64,000 bases of DNA from Pseudomonas helleri (GTDB lineage: Bacteria; Pseudomonadota; Gammaproteobacteria; Pseudomonadales; Pseudomonadaceae): the NCBI RefSeq assembly GCF_001043025.1, contig NZ_JYLD01000014.1:62001-126000 (forward strand), written 5' to 3'. The translations under genes were made by a program, and so were the position numbers. The notes under the pieces were generated by a model that saw only the letters and a list, made by a program, of their open reading frames with translations, was not told the DNA's origin and did not search any database. This document shows positions 35,888-44,835 of this stretch, piece by piece (the stretch's first letter is position 1; every line of letters begins with the position of its first letter).

Positions 35888-38323
35888 ATGTCCCGCACCT
35901 TCGATACGTTTTTGCGCCCCAGCCTGTTGACCCTGGCCATTGCCCTCGGCACACCGCTGGCCAGCACCGCGTTAATAGCCGCCGAACAAAATACCACCTC
36001 GCGCAGCTACAACCTGCCCGCCGGGCCGTTGGCCGCGACGCTCAACCAGATTGCCAGCCAGGCCAGCCTGACCCTGGCCATGGACCCGGCATTGCTGGCC
36101 GGCAAAACCTCGGCACCCGTGCAGGGCACCTTCGAACCCACCACGGCGCTGCGTGAAGCGTTGCGCGGCACGGGGTTGCAGTTGGTGCCGGGCAGCGCAG
36201 GCAGCTACACCCTGATCGCAATCACGCAGGGCGCCGTGGCCCTGGAAGCCACCACGATTTCCGCTCAGGGCGGATACGAAAGTGCTTGGGGGCCAGTCAC
36301 CGGCTACCTGGCGCAGCGCTCAGCGGCGGGCACTAAAACTGACACCGCGCTGGCAGAAGCCCCACGCTCAATCTCGGTCGCCACGCGCAGCCAGATGCAA
36401 GATCGCGCGGCGCAAAACCTCGACGACGCCGTGCGTTACATGCCCGGCGTGACCGCCAGCAGCTATGGCAGCGACAGCCGTTCGGAATGGCTGAAAGTGC
36501 GCGGCTTTGAACCCACTCAATTCCTCGATGGCCTGCCGTTGCCCAAAGGCTCGTACACCATGCCCAAGCTGGACACCTGGAACCTGGAGCGCGTCGCCTT
36601 GCTGCGCGGTCCGGCTTCATCGGTGTACGGGCAAACCCCGGCAGGCGGCTTGCTGGACATGGTCAGCCGTCGCCCCGAAGACACCGCCAGCCACGAAGTA
36701 CAACTGCAAATCGGCAGCTACCAGCGCAAGCAAATCAGCTTTGACAGCACGGGACCGATAGACGACGAAGGGCGTTTTCTGTATCGCGTCAGCGGCGTGG
36801 TGCGTGACAGCAACACCACCATCGAGCACACCGATGACAAGCGCTACAACATCGCCCCGAGCCTGACGTGGAACATCGACCCGGACACCACGCTGACCTT
36901 CCTCAGCCAGTTCAACCGCGATGACACCGGCACCACCAGCCAGTTCTTGCCGATTCAGGGCACGCTGGTGTCCACCCCGGCAGGCAAGGTCAAGCCCCAC
37001 AAGAACCTCGGTGATCCGGACTGGGAGTTCTACGACAAAACTTACTACGCGCTCGGCTATGCCTTTGAACATCGCCTGAACGATGTGTGGCAGTTCCGCC
37101 AAAACCTGCGTTACACCAAAAGTGACTTGTCCTTTCAGAGCATCACCGCCGGCGGTTACTTTGGTTCGGTGGCCGATGACGGCACCGTCCAGCGCGGGGC
37201 CAACATCGTGGACGAAGACATCAGCCAGTTCGCCGTAGACAACAACCTGCAAGCCGACTTCACCACCGGCGCGCTCAAGCACACGCTGCTGATCGGCCTT
37301 GATCATCAGCGCGTCGATACCAGCTACAAATGGCAATACGGCGTTGCCCCGGTCAGTAACATCAACAACCCGATCTACGGGCAAGACTTCAGCCACGTCA
37401 ACTACACCGCCTACAACGATTACAACCAGAAAACCCGCGACACCGGCCTGTACCTGCAAGACCAGATGGCGCTGGATAACTGGCGTCTGACCCTGGGCGG
37501 GCGTCAAGACTGGCTGCACACCGACACCACCTTCTACAACCAGAACGATGCCCGCGACAAACGCGACGACAGCGCCTTTACCGGCAATGCGGCGCTGAGC
37601 TACGTGTTCGACTCCGGGTTCACCCCTTACGTGTCCTATGCCGAGTCGTTCCAGGCCGAACCGGGGGGCTTTGGCGGCAAAGCGTTCAAGCCCGGTACAG
37701 GCAAGCAATACGAATTGGGCCTTAAATACCAGCCACCGGGCAGCGAGATGCTCTTCACTGCCGCCGTGTATGACCTGACCCGCAAAAACATCGTGCTCAG
37801 CGACACCCTTGGCGTGAGCCGCCCCTTGGGTGAAGCCAACGTGCGAGGCCTGGAACTGGAGGCCGTGGGCAACGTCAACGACAACCTCAAACTGACCGCC
37901 GCCTACACCTACGCCAACACCAAAATGACCAAAGTTTCAGACCCGCTGGACAAAAACCGCCCGCTGCCGCTGACACCCGAGCATCAGGCCTCCATCTGGG
38001 CTGACTACACCTGGCACAAAGGCGCACTGGAAGGCTTCGGCATTGGTTTCGGGGCGCGTTACATCGGCGAAACCGACAATATCGCCATTGGCAGCAAAGG
38101 CTACGTGGCTGACGCCGCTTACGGTCATACAGACGCCTACACCGTGTATGACGCGGCCGTGCATTACGACCTCGGCAAGGTCAGCAAAGCCCTTAAAGGC
38201 GCCACCGTGTCGGTCAATGCCAATAACGTTTTCGACAAGCAATACCTGTCAACGTGCGACGGTTTCTACTGCTACTACGGTGACCGCCGCAACATCATGG
38301 CCAGTGTTGACTACAAGTGGTAA
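35888..38323 (+). CDS. TonB-dependent siderophore receptor with signalling (STN) domain, ferrichrome-receptor-like
   Basis: 811 residues. Signal peptide to about residue 32 (ASTALIAAEQ), STN domain about 45-105 (YNLPAGPLAATLNQIASQASLTLAMDP), plug (PRSISVATRSQMQD, LRGPASSVYGQTPAGGLLDMVSRRP), then a 22-strand barrel ending in the terminal aromatic (VDYKW). The STN domain and the sigma/anti-sigma pair upstream make this a trans-envelope signalling transducer. The overall pattern resembles FiuA/FhuA-type ferrichrome receptors; the siderophore is inferred. Confidence 0.88.
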   Translation: MSRTFDTFLRPSLLTLAIALGTPLASTALIAAEQNTTSRSYNLPAGPLAATLNQIASQASLTLAMDPALLAGKTSAPVQGTFEPTTALREALRGTGLQLVPGSAGSYTLIAITQGAVALEATTISAQGGYESAWGPVTGYLAQRSAAGTKTDTALAEAPRSISVATRSQMQDRAAQNLDDAVRYMPGVTASSYGSDSRSEWLKVRGFEPTQFLDGLPLPKGSYTMPKLDTWNLERVALLRGPASSVYGQTPAGGLLDMVSRRPEDTASHEVQLQIGSYQRKQISFDSTGPIDDEGRFLYRVSGVVRDSNTTIEHTDDKRYNIAPSLTWNIDPDTTLTFLSQFNRDDTGTTSQFLPIQGTLVSTPAGKVKPHKNLGDPDWEFYDKTYYALGYAFEHRLNDVWQFRQNLRYTKSDLSFQSITAGGYFGSVADDGTVQRGANIVDEDISQFAVDNNLQADFTTGALKHTLLIGLDHQRVDTSYKWQYGVAPVSNINNPIYGQDFSHVNYTAYNDYNQKTRDTGLYLQDQMALDNWRLTLGGRQDWLHTDTTFYNQNDARDKRDDSAFTGNAALSYVFDSGFTPYVSYAESFQAEPGGFGGKAFKPGTGKQYELGLKYQPPGSEMLFTAAVYDLTRKNIVLSDTLGVSRPLGEANVRGLELEAVGNVNDNLKLTAAYTYANTKMTKVSDPLDKNRPLPLTPEHQASIWADYTWHKGALEGFGIGFGARYIGETDNIAIGSKGYVADAAYGHTDAYTVYDAAVHYDLGKVSKALKGATVSVNANNVFDKQYLSTCDGFYCYYGDRRNIMASVDYKW

Positions 38324-38340
38324 CCCGCTAAACCGGCTTC

Positions 38341-38388
38341 TGTAGGCGCGAGCTTTTAAAAGATCGCGAGGCAAGCTCGCTCCTACAG
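38341..38388. repeat. Short REP palindrome, class I
   Basis: TGTAGGCGCGAGC left arm directly joined to AAAAGATCGCGAGGCAAGCT; the inner part of the left arm is missing. Confidence 0.78.
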
Positions 38389-38419
38389 GGACAAGGGTGT
38401 TTTTACATTTGGGACCTTC

Positions 38420-39532
38420 ATGAAAAGCAAAACCATTCGCCGCTGGTCCTTTATCCACACCTGGACCAGCCTGATCTGCACCGCCTTTTTGCTGATGCTG
38501 GCACTCACCGGTTTGCCGTTGATTTTCAGCCATGAAATCGATCACCTGCTGGGCAATACGCCGCAAGTCCAGGCACTGCCCGAAGGCACGCCACAGCTCG
38601 ATTTGCAGCAACTGGTGCAGGCCGCCGAGGCGCATCGGCCCGGCGAGGTCATGCAGTATTTCGGCTGGGAAGAAGACGAGCCCAACGCGGTCTACGCCAT
38701 CATGGCCGCCACCGCTGGCACCGAGCCCAACTCGTCCCACACCTTTATGCTCGACACCCGCACCGGCCAGCCCATTGAAGTGCCATCAGCCAATGGCGGC
38801 TTCATGATGGTCATGCTGCGCCTGCACGTAGACATGTTCGCGGGCCTGCCCGGCAAGCTGCTGCTGGCCTTTATGGGCACCCTGTTTGTACTGGCGATCA
38901 TCTCCGGCACCGTGCTGTACCTGCCGTTTATGCGGCGCAATGAATTTGCCAGCGTGCGCACCGACAAATCCCGCCGCCTGCGCTGGCTCGACCTGCACAA
39001 CCTGATCGGCGTGGTGACTCTGACCTGGGCCTTGGTGGTGGGCGTGACCGGGGTGATCAGCGCGTGCGCCGACCTGATCATCGACGCCTGGCGCAACGAC
39101 AGCCTCAGCGCCATGGTTGAACCCTACCGCAATGCCCCGCCCCTCACCCGGCACGCCCCGGCCACTCACCTGCTGGAGATCGCCCACCAGGCCGCACCCG
39201 GCATGCAACCGGACTTTATCGCCTTCCCCGGCACGCGCTTCTCCAGCGAACACCACTACGCCGTCTTTATGAAAGGCAGCACCCACCTCACCTCGCACCT
39301 GCTGACACCGGTGTTGATCGACGCCAGTACGCTGGACGTCACCGCCGTCGGCGACCGCCCCTGGTACATGAACGCCATGGGCATGTCCCAGCCCCTGCAC
39401 TTTGGTGACTACGGCGGCATGCCAATGAAAATACTCTGGGCGGCCCTCGATCTGCTGACCATTATTGTGCTCGGCAGCGGCCTGTACTTGTGGTGGGTAC
39501 GGCGCAAGGCCCGCAAGGAGAGCACCCGATGA
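38420..39532 (+). CDS. PepSY-domain iron-uptake-associated membrane protein
   Basis: 370 residues with about four membrane segments (FIHTWTSLICTAFLLMLALTG at the N-terminus; LLAFMGTLFVLAIISGTVLYLPF; GVVTLTWALVVGVTGVISA; a C-terminal one ending YLWWVRRK). HTW and LHVDMF-type histidines are typical of the PiuB/PepSY_TM family, thought to reduce or release iron from siderophores at the inner membrane. It follows the receptor gene and overlaps the next small gene by 4 bases. Confidence 0.88.
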   Translation: MKSKTIRRWSFIHTWTSLICTAFLLMLALTGLPLIFSHEIDHLLGNTPQVQALPEGTPQLDLQQLVQAAEAHRPGEVMQYFGWEEDEPNAVYAIMAATAGTEPNSSHTFMLDTRTGQPIEVPSANGGFMMVMLRLHVDMFAGLPGKLLLAFMGTLFVLAIISGTVLYLPFMRRNEFASVRTDKSRRLRWLDLHNLIGVVTLTWALVVGVTGVISACADLIIDAWRNDSLSAMVEPYRNAPPLTRHAPATHLLEIAHQAAPGMQPDFIAFPGTRFSSEHHYAVFMKGSTHLTSHLLTPVLIDASTLDVTAVGDRPWYMNAMGMSQPLHFGDYGGMPMKILWAALDLLTIIVLGSGLYLWWVRRKARKESTR

Positions 39533-39705
39533 AACCGCGCCAGTCCAACTTCTGGAAAGTCTTTAGCGTGCCACTGGCGGTTGGCCTGGTCAGCGCCACA
39601 GGCTTGTTCGCGGCCCTGCTGGGCGAAGGCGCATGGGACGCCCTGAGCTGGATCGGCCTGGGCATCCCGGTGTGGATCAGCGTGCGCGGGCTGCTCAAGC
39701 GCTGA
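39529..39705 (+). CDS. Small membrane protein of the iron-uptake operon
   Basis: 58 residues, MKPRQSNFWKVFSVPLAVGL to VWISVRGLLKR. Two hydrophobic stretches (about 12-30 and 38-53). AAGGAG lies 5 bases before the ATG, which overlaps the PepSY gene stop (ATGA), so it is translationally coupled. Function unknown; likely an accessory subunit of the PepSY protein. Confidence 0.8.
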   Translation: MKPRQSNFWKVFSVPLAVGLVSATGLFAALLGEGAWDALSWIGLGIPVWISVRGLLKR

Positions 39706-39748
39706 CCCGTGCGCTACCCAATGGCTTGGCGACCAACGGCACACAAAC

Positions 39749-39764
39749 CTAGCCGTTCTGTCAG
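39749..39764 (+). promoter_or_regulatory. Degenerate copy of the RHS-gene upstream inverted repeat (RHS1)
   Basis: CTAGCCG-TT-CTGTCAG, matching 13 of 16 bases of the CTAGCAG-TT-CTGCTAG repeat seen before RHS2 and RHS3. It ends 67 bases before the RHS1 ATG, the same distance as at the other copies. Confidence 0.45.
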
Positions 39765-39831
39765 TACCGCTCACGGTTTTAACCCGCTATCTCTAATGGC
39801 TTCATAGAGGAAGTGATAAAGGGTTAAGACC

Positions 39832-40857
39832 ATGTCTGCAAAAAAGAAAGTGCTGCTGCACCAGTACGCCTATGACCCGCTGGACCGCCATGTAAAAAGT
39901 GGTGGCTCAGAGGGTGACAAAACACAGGTGTTTTACAACAACGACCGGGTGGCCACCGAAATTAAAGGTAATACGGCGTATCGCGTGTTTGAAACCGACA
40001 ACGCAGTGTTAGCGCAACTGACCACCACCCCCCGCGGTGTTGAAACCGCCTTGATCGCCCACGACGACAAACGCTCAACCCTGGCCACACTCACGGGCGA
40101 ACAACACACCCCCGTCGCCTACACCGCAGCCGGTTATAGCCCCGCCGATGAACAACGGGTACTGGGATTTAATGGTGAACGCGACGACAAAACAACCGGA
40201 CACTATTTATTGGGTAATGGTTATCGGGCATTCAATCCGGTCTTGATGCGCTTCAATAGCCCGGACAGTTGGAGCCCGTTTGGTGACGGGGGGATTAATG
40301 CGTATGCGTATTGCGCAGGCGACCCGGTGAATAGAACCGACCCCACAGGGCACTTTTGGCGGTCGTTGTTTAAAGGCATAGGCAATCAATTTGGACGCAA
40401 CTATTCAACAACAATTGATAAGGGCATTTTTGTCAAAGTTACCTCAAAAAATGAAACCCTTAAGCTGAAAACAATTCTCGGTGAACGCTCAAAAACACGG
40501 GATTTCGGGATAAACAAGGTGATCAAGGAACTTCAAATCACGCACCCGGACCTCAATGCAAAAACGATGAAAAAAATCGCAACAACAATCGACGAATCAA
40601 TTATTAAACAGCAGCGTGTTCGAGTAGCAGACCGTCAGCTCAGATCAGACCTTAGTGTGTTAAGAACGGGTAACTCGATAGACCCAACAGCGCTGGACGA
40701 TGCATACAAAAAATTCGTTGACGCGACAGGTAGCTCTTACAACAGACCTTTCAACCAGAAAATCCCCACACCTAGCGACAATGATTACGCCCTAGAATTG
40801 GCCTACGACATCAGGACTCACGTAAATGCCATTTTAAATATTCGAAGCGCTCGCTAA
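39832..40857 (+). CDS. Short RHS-core protein 1 with unique C-terminal tip
   Basis: 341 residues. The first ~170 are an RHS-associated core: YDPLDRH, FYNNDRVATEI, FETDN, LGFNGERDDKTTGHYLLG, FNPVLMRFNSPDSWSPFG, NAYAYCAGDPVNRTDPTGH. It lacks the long YD-repeat cage of full RHS/TccC proteins and any signal peptide. The tip (about 175-341, FWRSLFKGIGNQ to NIRSAR) is basic, less GC-rich, and matches nothing I recognise. No candidate immunity gene follows; the next gene is convergent. Confidence 0.8.
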   Translation: MSAKKKVLLHQYAYDPLDRHVKSGGSEGDKTQVFYNNDRVATEIKGNTAYRVFETDNAVLAQLTTTPRGVETALIAHDDKRSTLATLTGEQHTPVAYTAAGYSPADEQRVLGFNGERDDKTTGHYLLGNGYRAFNPVLMRFNSPDSWSPFGDGGINAYAYCAGDPVNRTDPTGHFWRSLFKGIGNQFGRNYSTTIDKGIFVKVTSKNETLKLKTILGERSKTRDFGINKVIKELQITHPDLNAKTMKKIATTIDESIIKQQRVRVADRQLRSDLSVLRTGNSIDPTALDDAYKKFVDATGSSYNRPFNQKIPTPSDNDYALELAYDIRTHVNAILNIRSAR

Positions 40858-40882
40858 CCTTTATTAATACCACCACTCACAG

Positions 40883-40917
40883 TACTCCCGCGCGCGCTCA
40901 TCACACGTGCGGGAGTA
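40883..40917. terminator. Hairpin between convergent RHS1 and the aspartic protease gene
   Basis: TACTCCCGC (40883-40891) pairs perfectly with GCGGGAGTA (40909-40917) across a 17-base loop. There is no T-run, so it is a possible bidirectional stop rather than a clear one. Confidence 0.5.
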
Positions 40918-40926
40918 TCAACCCCG

Positions 40927-41427
40927 TTAACACCCAGGCTGATCCGCCGTATAGCGTCGCGCCGGGTTCACCGCCGCGCCGAACTCACGCAGCGCTTTGG
41001 CCCCGATCAACAGCGGGTAGTTGAAGTTGCTGCGGTCGGTGAGGTTCACCTCTACGGTGCGTTTGACATTGCCCAGGCACATCTCCAGATCCACCACCGG
41101 GCGCTTGGCCACGTTGACTTCATCTTTGTCTTCGTCTTCGTCGGCGCGGTTTTTGATTTTGCTGATGCGTGACACTTTGTGCTCATACACCTTGCTGCCC
41201 GCGTCCGGGGTGGCCAGTTGGAAACGCACCCACTCTTCACCGTCACGGGTGAAGGTCTGAATGTTTTTGGCCGACAGCGACGCCGTCAAGGCGCCAGTGT
41301 CCATCTTGGCCTTCAGCGTCTCACCGATTTCCGGCAGCTTGATGTACTCATAACGCCCGTACAGGGTCGGTTCGGCGGCCATCACCGGCAACGCCAATAC
41401 AGACAGCAAGGCTAAAACAGACTTCAT
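40927..41427 (-). CDS. Retropepsin-like aspartic protease of the RimB/RloA2 (ATP-dependent zinc protease) family, exported
   Basis: 166 residues from ATG 41427, chosen because AAGGA lies about 9 bases upstream; the ATG at 41436 is too close to that site. A signal peptide is visible (KSVLALLSVLALPVMAAEP). The DTGA active-site motif is in KAKMDTGALTASL. Family members are often next to RimK-like ligases; none is present here. The substrate is unknown. Confidence 0.8.
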   Translation of the reverse strand: MKSVLALLSVLALPVMAAEPTLYGRYEYIKLPEIGETLKAKMDTGALTASLSAKNIQTFTRDGEEWVRFQLATPDAGSKVYEHKVSRISKIKNRADEDEDKDEVNVAKRPVVDLEMCLGNVKRTVEVNLTDRSNFNYPLLIGAKALREFGAAVNPARRYTADQPGC

Positions 41428-41482
41428 GGCGGTCATTTCCTTTTAGGGGTGCGGGTTAGACCCTTTATTTACCATTGGTTCA

Positions 41483-41569
41483 TGTGGGAGCGGGCTTGCT
41501 CGCGATTCAGGCAACCCGGTCCGCCTGAAGCAACGTGATGATGCTATCGCGAGCAAGCCCGCTCCCACA
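41483..41569. repeat. REP/REPIN palindrome, class II
   Basis: Arms TGTGGGAGCGGGCTTGCTCG and complement around a variable centre, between the divergent protease and acyltransferase genes. Confidence 0.88.
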
Positions 41570-41674
41570 GAGGAAAATAGCCTATAGCGCTCGAAACATT
41601 TGTTAGCACTCTGATTTGGCGTTCTGCAACACGCTGCTTATCATGGCGGGTCCTTAAATGTTCAAGAGTTACTT

Positions 41675-42562
41675 ATGCGCCGCCTGCTCACCGGCTGTTT
41701 GGTCACATTGCTGTTGCTGTGCAACACCCTCATTCTGTTCGGCCCGCTCATGCTGTTCGCGCTGCTCAAGCTGATTTCACCGGGCCGGCTGCGCGATTAC
41801 AACTCGTGGGCCGTGATGTGGATCGCCGAAACCTGGTCCGAGATCGACAAACGCATTTTCGCCCTGTGCCTGCCCACCCGCTGGGACATTCGCGGCGCCG
41901 ACAACCTCAGCCGCACCACCTCGTACCTGGTGATCAGCAACCACCAATCGTGGGTCGATATCCCGGCGTTGATGCAAGGCTTGAACCGCCGCACGCCGTT
42001 CTTCAAGTTCTTCCTTAAAAAAGAACTGATCTGGGTGCCGTTTCTGGGCCTGGCCTGGTGGGCGCTCGACTACCCCTTCATGAAGCGCTATTCCAAAGCC
42101 TTTTTGGCCAAACACCCTGAGTTAAAGGGCCAGGACCTCAAGATCACCCAAGCCGCCTGCGAGCTGTTCAAGCGCCAGCCGGTAACGGTCGTCAACTACC
42201 TGGAAGGCACCCGCTTTACCCCGGCCAAACGCGCCCAGCAACAATCGCCCTACACCTACCTGCTCAAACCCAAGGCGGGTGGCGTGGCGTTTGTACTGGC
42301 GGCAATGGGCCCACAGCTGGACGCCGTGCTCGACGTCACCGTGGTGTATCCACAGGCAAAAATTCCGGGGTTTTGGGCGTTGATCAGTGGGCAAGTGCCC
42401 AAAGTGATTGTTGATATCCAGACCCGCGAACTGGATCCGGCCCTGTGCCAGGGTGATTACGAGAACGATCCGGTGTTTCGCGAGCAGATCCAGAGCTGGG
42501 TCAACCAGCTCTGGATCAAAAAAGACCAGCGCATCAGCACATTGCGCGCTGAGCGCGGCTAA
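41675..42562 (+). CDS. Lysophospholipid acyltransferase family protein (YihG/PlsC-like)
   Basis: 295 residues. N-terminal membrane segment (LVTLLLLCNTLILFGPLMLFALL), then the acyltransferase motifs NHQSWVD (HX4D), FFKFFLKKELIWVPFLG and EGTRFTPAKR. It probably adds an acyl chain to a lysophospholipid at the inner membrane. E. coli YihG is the closest named type by pattern. Confidence 0.87.
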   Translation: MRRLLTGCLVTLLLLCNTLILFGPLMLFALLKLISPGRLRDYNSWAVMWIAETWSEIDKRIFALCLPTRWDIRGADNLSRTTSYLVISNHQSWVDIPALMQGLNRRTPFFKFFLKKELIWVPFLGLAWWALDYPFMKRYSKAFLAKHPELKGQDLKITQAACELFKRQPVTVVNYLEGTRFTPAKRAQQQSPYTYLLKPKAGGVAFVLAAMGPQLDAVLDVTVVYPQAKIPGFWALISGQVPKVIVDIQTRELDPALCQGDYENDPVFREQIQSWVNQLWIKKDQRISTLRAERG

Positions 42563-42565
42563 TCC

Positions 42566-43141
42566 TTAGATGCCCCACAGCGTACCCAGGGTGGTCAGCA
42601 GCGGGCTGGCAACCCCCTGCTGGCCCAGGTACTGAGTGATCACAGGGGCGAATTCCTGGACCATGCTGCTTTTCATGCCCAGCGCCTGGAACGCGCTGTT
42701 CAATTGCGATTGGTTGGTCACGTTGCTGACCGCCACTTTGGCATCATTGCTCACCGGGTTGATCTGGCCCACCAGGGCCTGAAGCTGCGGGTTTTTCGCG
42801 CTGAACTGACTCAGTTGAGTCAGGGCACCGGCGCCGGTGACCTTGTTAATGCCCGGCACTTGCTGGGTCAGAGCTGCGTAATCATTGGCTGTCAGCTGGT
42901 TTTTTGCCAGGCTCAACATCGCCCCCACGCCACCCGCCGCTTGCTCTGGCTTGACGCCCATCTGCTGGGCTTTGGTCAGCAGTTGCAAGGCCTGCACCGA
43001 CTTGTCAGAGCTGGCGCTGTTGCCGCCTTGTACCTGGCCCAAGAGCTGGGTTGCCGCGCCCAGGTCAAACCCTGCTGCAAACACCGGGGTTACCGCTACG
43101 CTCATCAATGTTGCCAGTGCTACTGCGCTCAACTTTTTCAT
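42566..43141 (-). CDS. DUF2780-type exported protein
   Basis: 191 residues from ATG 43141 (GAGG upstream). Signal peptide MKKLSAVALATLMSVAVTPVFAAG. The mature part is rich in Ala, Gln and Leu (GAATQLLGQVQGG, KAQQMGVKPEQAAGGVGAML), which matches the DUF2780/VcgC-VcgE type seen in many Pseudomonas. Function unknown. It ends 3 bases after the convergent acyltransferase stop. Confidence 0.75.
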   Translation of the reverse strand: MKKLSAVALATLMSVAVTPVFAAGFDLGAATQLLGQVQGGNSASSDKSVQALQLLTKAQQMGVKPEQAAGGVGAMLSLAKNQLTANDYAALTQQVPGINKVTGAGALTQLSQFSAKNPQLQALVGQINPVSNDAKVAVSNVTNQSQLNSAFQALGMKSSMVQEFAPVITQYLGQQGVASPLLTTLGTLWGI

Positions 43142-43417
43142 CGCATCGACCTCTTCAACCAAAAAGCTGCCCGCCAAGGAGCAGCAAAACTAATACTCAG
43201 ACTCAACACCGCTGCGGATGTTCCCTACAGCCAGCATTCAGCAAACAGGGCGCAATCTTAATTCAAAACAGGAACGACGCGGGCATCGCTCTACAGCGGG
43301 CCGGCACTTATCAAGACAGGATGATAAAACCGCCAAAAATCAAGTCGGCACATCAGAAAAAAATGATCGGCCAATGCATGGAACAGCCACGAATTTTGGA
43401 CTAATCTTTCCACGTGA
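43142..43417. other. Gap between divergent DUF2780 and sigma-factor genes
   Basis: About 275 bases, AT-rich towards the sigma gene. It should hold both promoters. I see no convincing palindrome or RNA gene. Confidence 0.4.
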
Positions 43418-43936
43418 ATGGCACATTGCCATCCCCTGATATATGGGATAACGGTCATCTTAATCTCCGACGCCGAGTACCTCAAAAAGCTGTTGGCCCA
43501 ATGTGCATTGGGCAACCGCCGAGCCTTTGAAACGTTGTATCGTAGCGTCGCCCCGCGTCTGCAAAACGTGGCTTTGCAGTGCATCAGCCAGCGTGATCTG
43601 GCCGAAGAAGTGGTGCAAGAAAGCTTCGTGCGCATCTGGCAAAACGCCGCGCAATACGACCCCCATTTATCAGCCCCTGTGGCCTGGATGATCGCCATCA
43701 CCCACGACCAGGCCATCGAGCAATTGCGCATGCACCGCGAGCTGCCCGAGGGCGCCCTGCAACAGCCGCCTTGCCTTGAGCAACTCGATGGCATGCAGCG
43801 TCAAACCATTACCACTGCCTATTTTCAGGGCCGCAGCGCCAAAGAGTTAGCCGAGCAATTGGCCGCGCCACTGGGTTCGGTCAAAGTCTGGCTGCGCCGG
43901 GGCATGGAACGGCTGCGTGGAGGCCTTGAAGCATGA
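43418..43936 (+). CDS. ECF sigma factor, SigK/RpoE-like
   Basis: Up to 172 residues. Region 2 is clear (GNRRAFETLYRSVAPRL, DLAEEVVQESFVRIW), as is region 4 (ITTAYFQGRSAKELAEQLAAPLGSVKVWLRRGMERLRGGL). The start is uncertain, since ATG 43418 has no good Shine-Dalgarno. It overlaps the anti-sigma gene by 4 bases. A damaged copy of its 3' third lies at 46040-46165. Confidence 0.85.
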   Translation: MAHCHPLIYGITVILISDAEYLKKLLAQCALGNRRAFETLYRSVAPRLQNVALQCISQRDLAEEVVQESFVRIWQNAAQYDPHLSAPVAWMIAITHDQAIEQLRMHRELPEGALQQPPCLEQLDGMQRQTITTAYFQGRSAKELAEQLAAPLGSVKVWLRRGMERLRGGLEA

Positions 43937-44256
43937 ATTATCAAACCCCCACCCTGCGCCGTGCCCTGGCAGGCGATTACGCCATCGGGTTGATGCCGCC
44001 TGCCGCCAGCAAACGCTTTGAACAACTGCTGGTCGATGACGCCGGGTTGCGCGAAGAACTCGCCGCCTGGCAAACCAGCCTCGCCCGCCTGACCGACTCC
44101 GTGGGCCAGGACCCGGTGCCCGACCGTGTGTGGCAAGCGATTGTGGCGCGCATTGAACCTCAAGTGGCGGCCAAGCGACCGTTGTTGAGCGGGCTGAACC
44201 TTGTCGCTATCGCCTGTGTGGTGGCGGCGGCAGTGGTTGTGCTGGCTGTCTTTTAA
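43933..44256 (+). CDS. Short anti-sigma factor (RskA-like), apparently lacking its periplasmic domain
   Basis: 107 residues. The N-terminal zinc-less anti-sigma helix bundle (RALAGDYAIGLMPPAASKRFEQLL, LREELAAWQTSLARLTD) is followed by one membrane segment (LNLVAIACVVAAAVVVLAVF), at which the protein ends. Family members usually continue with a periplasmic RskA domain of about 100 residues. The gene stops just before a REP half-element and the duplicated leader, so truncation during the rearrangement is likely. Confidence 0.75.
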   Translation: MNYQTPTLRRALAGDYAIGLMPPAASKRFEQLLVDDAGLREELAAWQTSLARLTDSVGQDPVPDRVWQAIVARIEPQVAAKRPLLSGLNLVAIACVVAAAVVVLAVF

Positions 44257-44262
44257 CCCTCA

Positions 44263-44290
44263 AAAGATCGCGAGCAAGCTCGCTCCTACA
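44263..44290. repeat. REP half-element, class I (copy A)
   Basis: AAAGATCGCGAGCAAGCTCG followed by CTCCTACA: only one arm. It lies 7 bases after the anti-sigma stop and was copied with the duplication (46323-46351). Confidence 0.75.
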
Positions 44291-44564
44291 AGGTTTTAGG
44301 TTTGCACGGGTTGGAGTCGGGGGCTTATAGTCCGCCGGTCGTCCCAATGGCGGCCGGGTTTGGCGACCCGATCAATGAGTGCGGAACGTCTGTTTTTTTG
44401 CAGGATGATCCGTACCCGCAGAGTTGCTCTATGGCAGCTGTGCGCGGGAGATCTTCGGGTCTGCCGGGTGTCTCGTTGCCGGTTCGCCAACCCGCGTGCA
44501 GTTGCCACCTATTTGTTTGGCGACAGGTAGGCGGCAGTCTCATTTACTTCAACGAGACTAAGCC
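44291..44564 (+). ncRNA. Structured leader, copy A, before a small gene
   Basis: TGGCAGCTG (44432-44440) can pair with CAGTTGCCA (44499-44507, one G-U). Between them is a hairpin AGATC-TTCG-GGTCT (44449-44462). A second, weaker hairpin downstream (TGCCACCT...AGGTAGGCGGCA) shares the same CTGCCA-type strand, and its TTTGGCGA loop can pair with TTCGCCAA at 44483-44490. The layout recurs in copy B with stem-preserving changes. Proposed cis-regulatory RNA; no known family assigned. Confidence 0.45.
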
Positions 44565-44824
44565 ATGAATCAATACATCCCGCTGACCGCAATAGACTGC
44601 CTCATCCCCAGCTTGCTGATTGACCGCCAAAGCCCGCCTGACGTGCTGCATGCCAATGCGGCGGCGCGCATTCTGGCCGTGCCCAACTGTTCGAAAGCAT
44701 CAACCGTTTAGACCTGAGCGCTGCCGATGGCGTAGACCTCAAACACCTCACCCAGCCTTGCGCCATTTTGCTGCGCGACGGCTGTGACCTGCTCGACGTA
44801 CTGGGCCAGCGCTTGCAGGTCTAA
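44565..44824 (+). pseudogene. Frameshifted copy of the small gene found at 46632
   Basis: Starts MNQYIPLTAIDCLIPSLLID exactly like the intact copy. Near 44682 one base is missing (GCCGTG-CCCAACTG where the intact copy has GCCGTG-ACCCAACTG), which breaks the frame. The rest of the sequence still matches to the common stop LGQRLQV. Confidence 0.75.
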
Positions 44825-44835
44825 ACGCTCACGAC

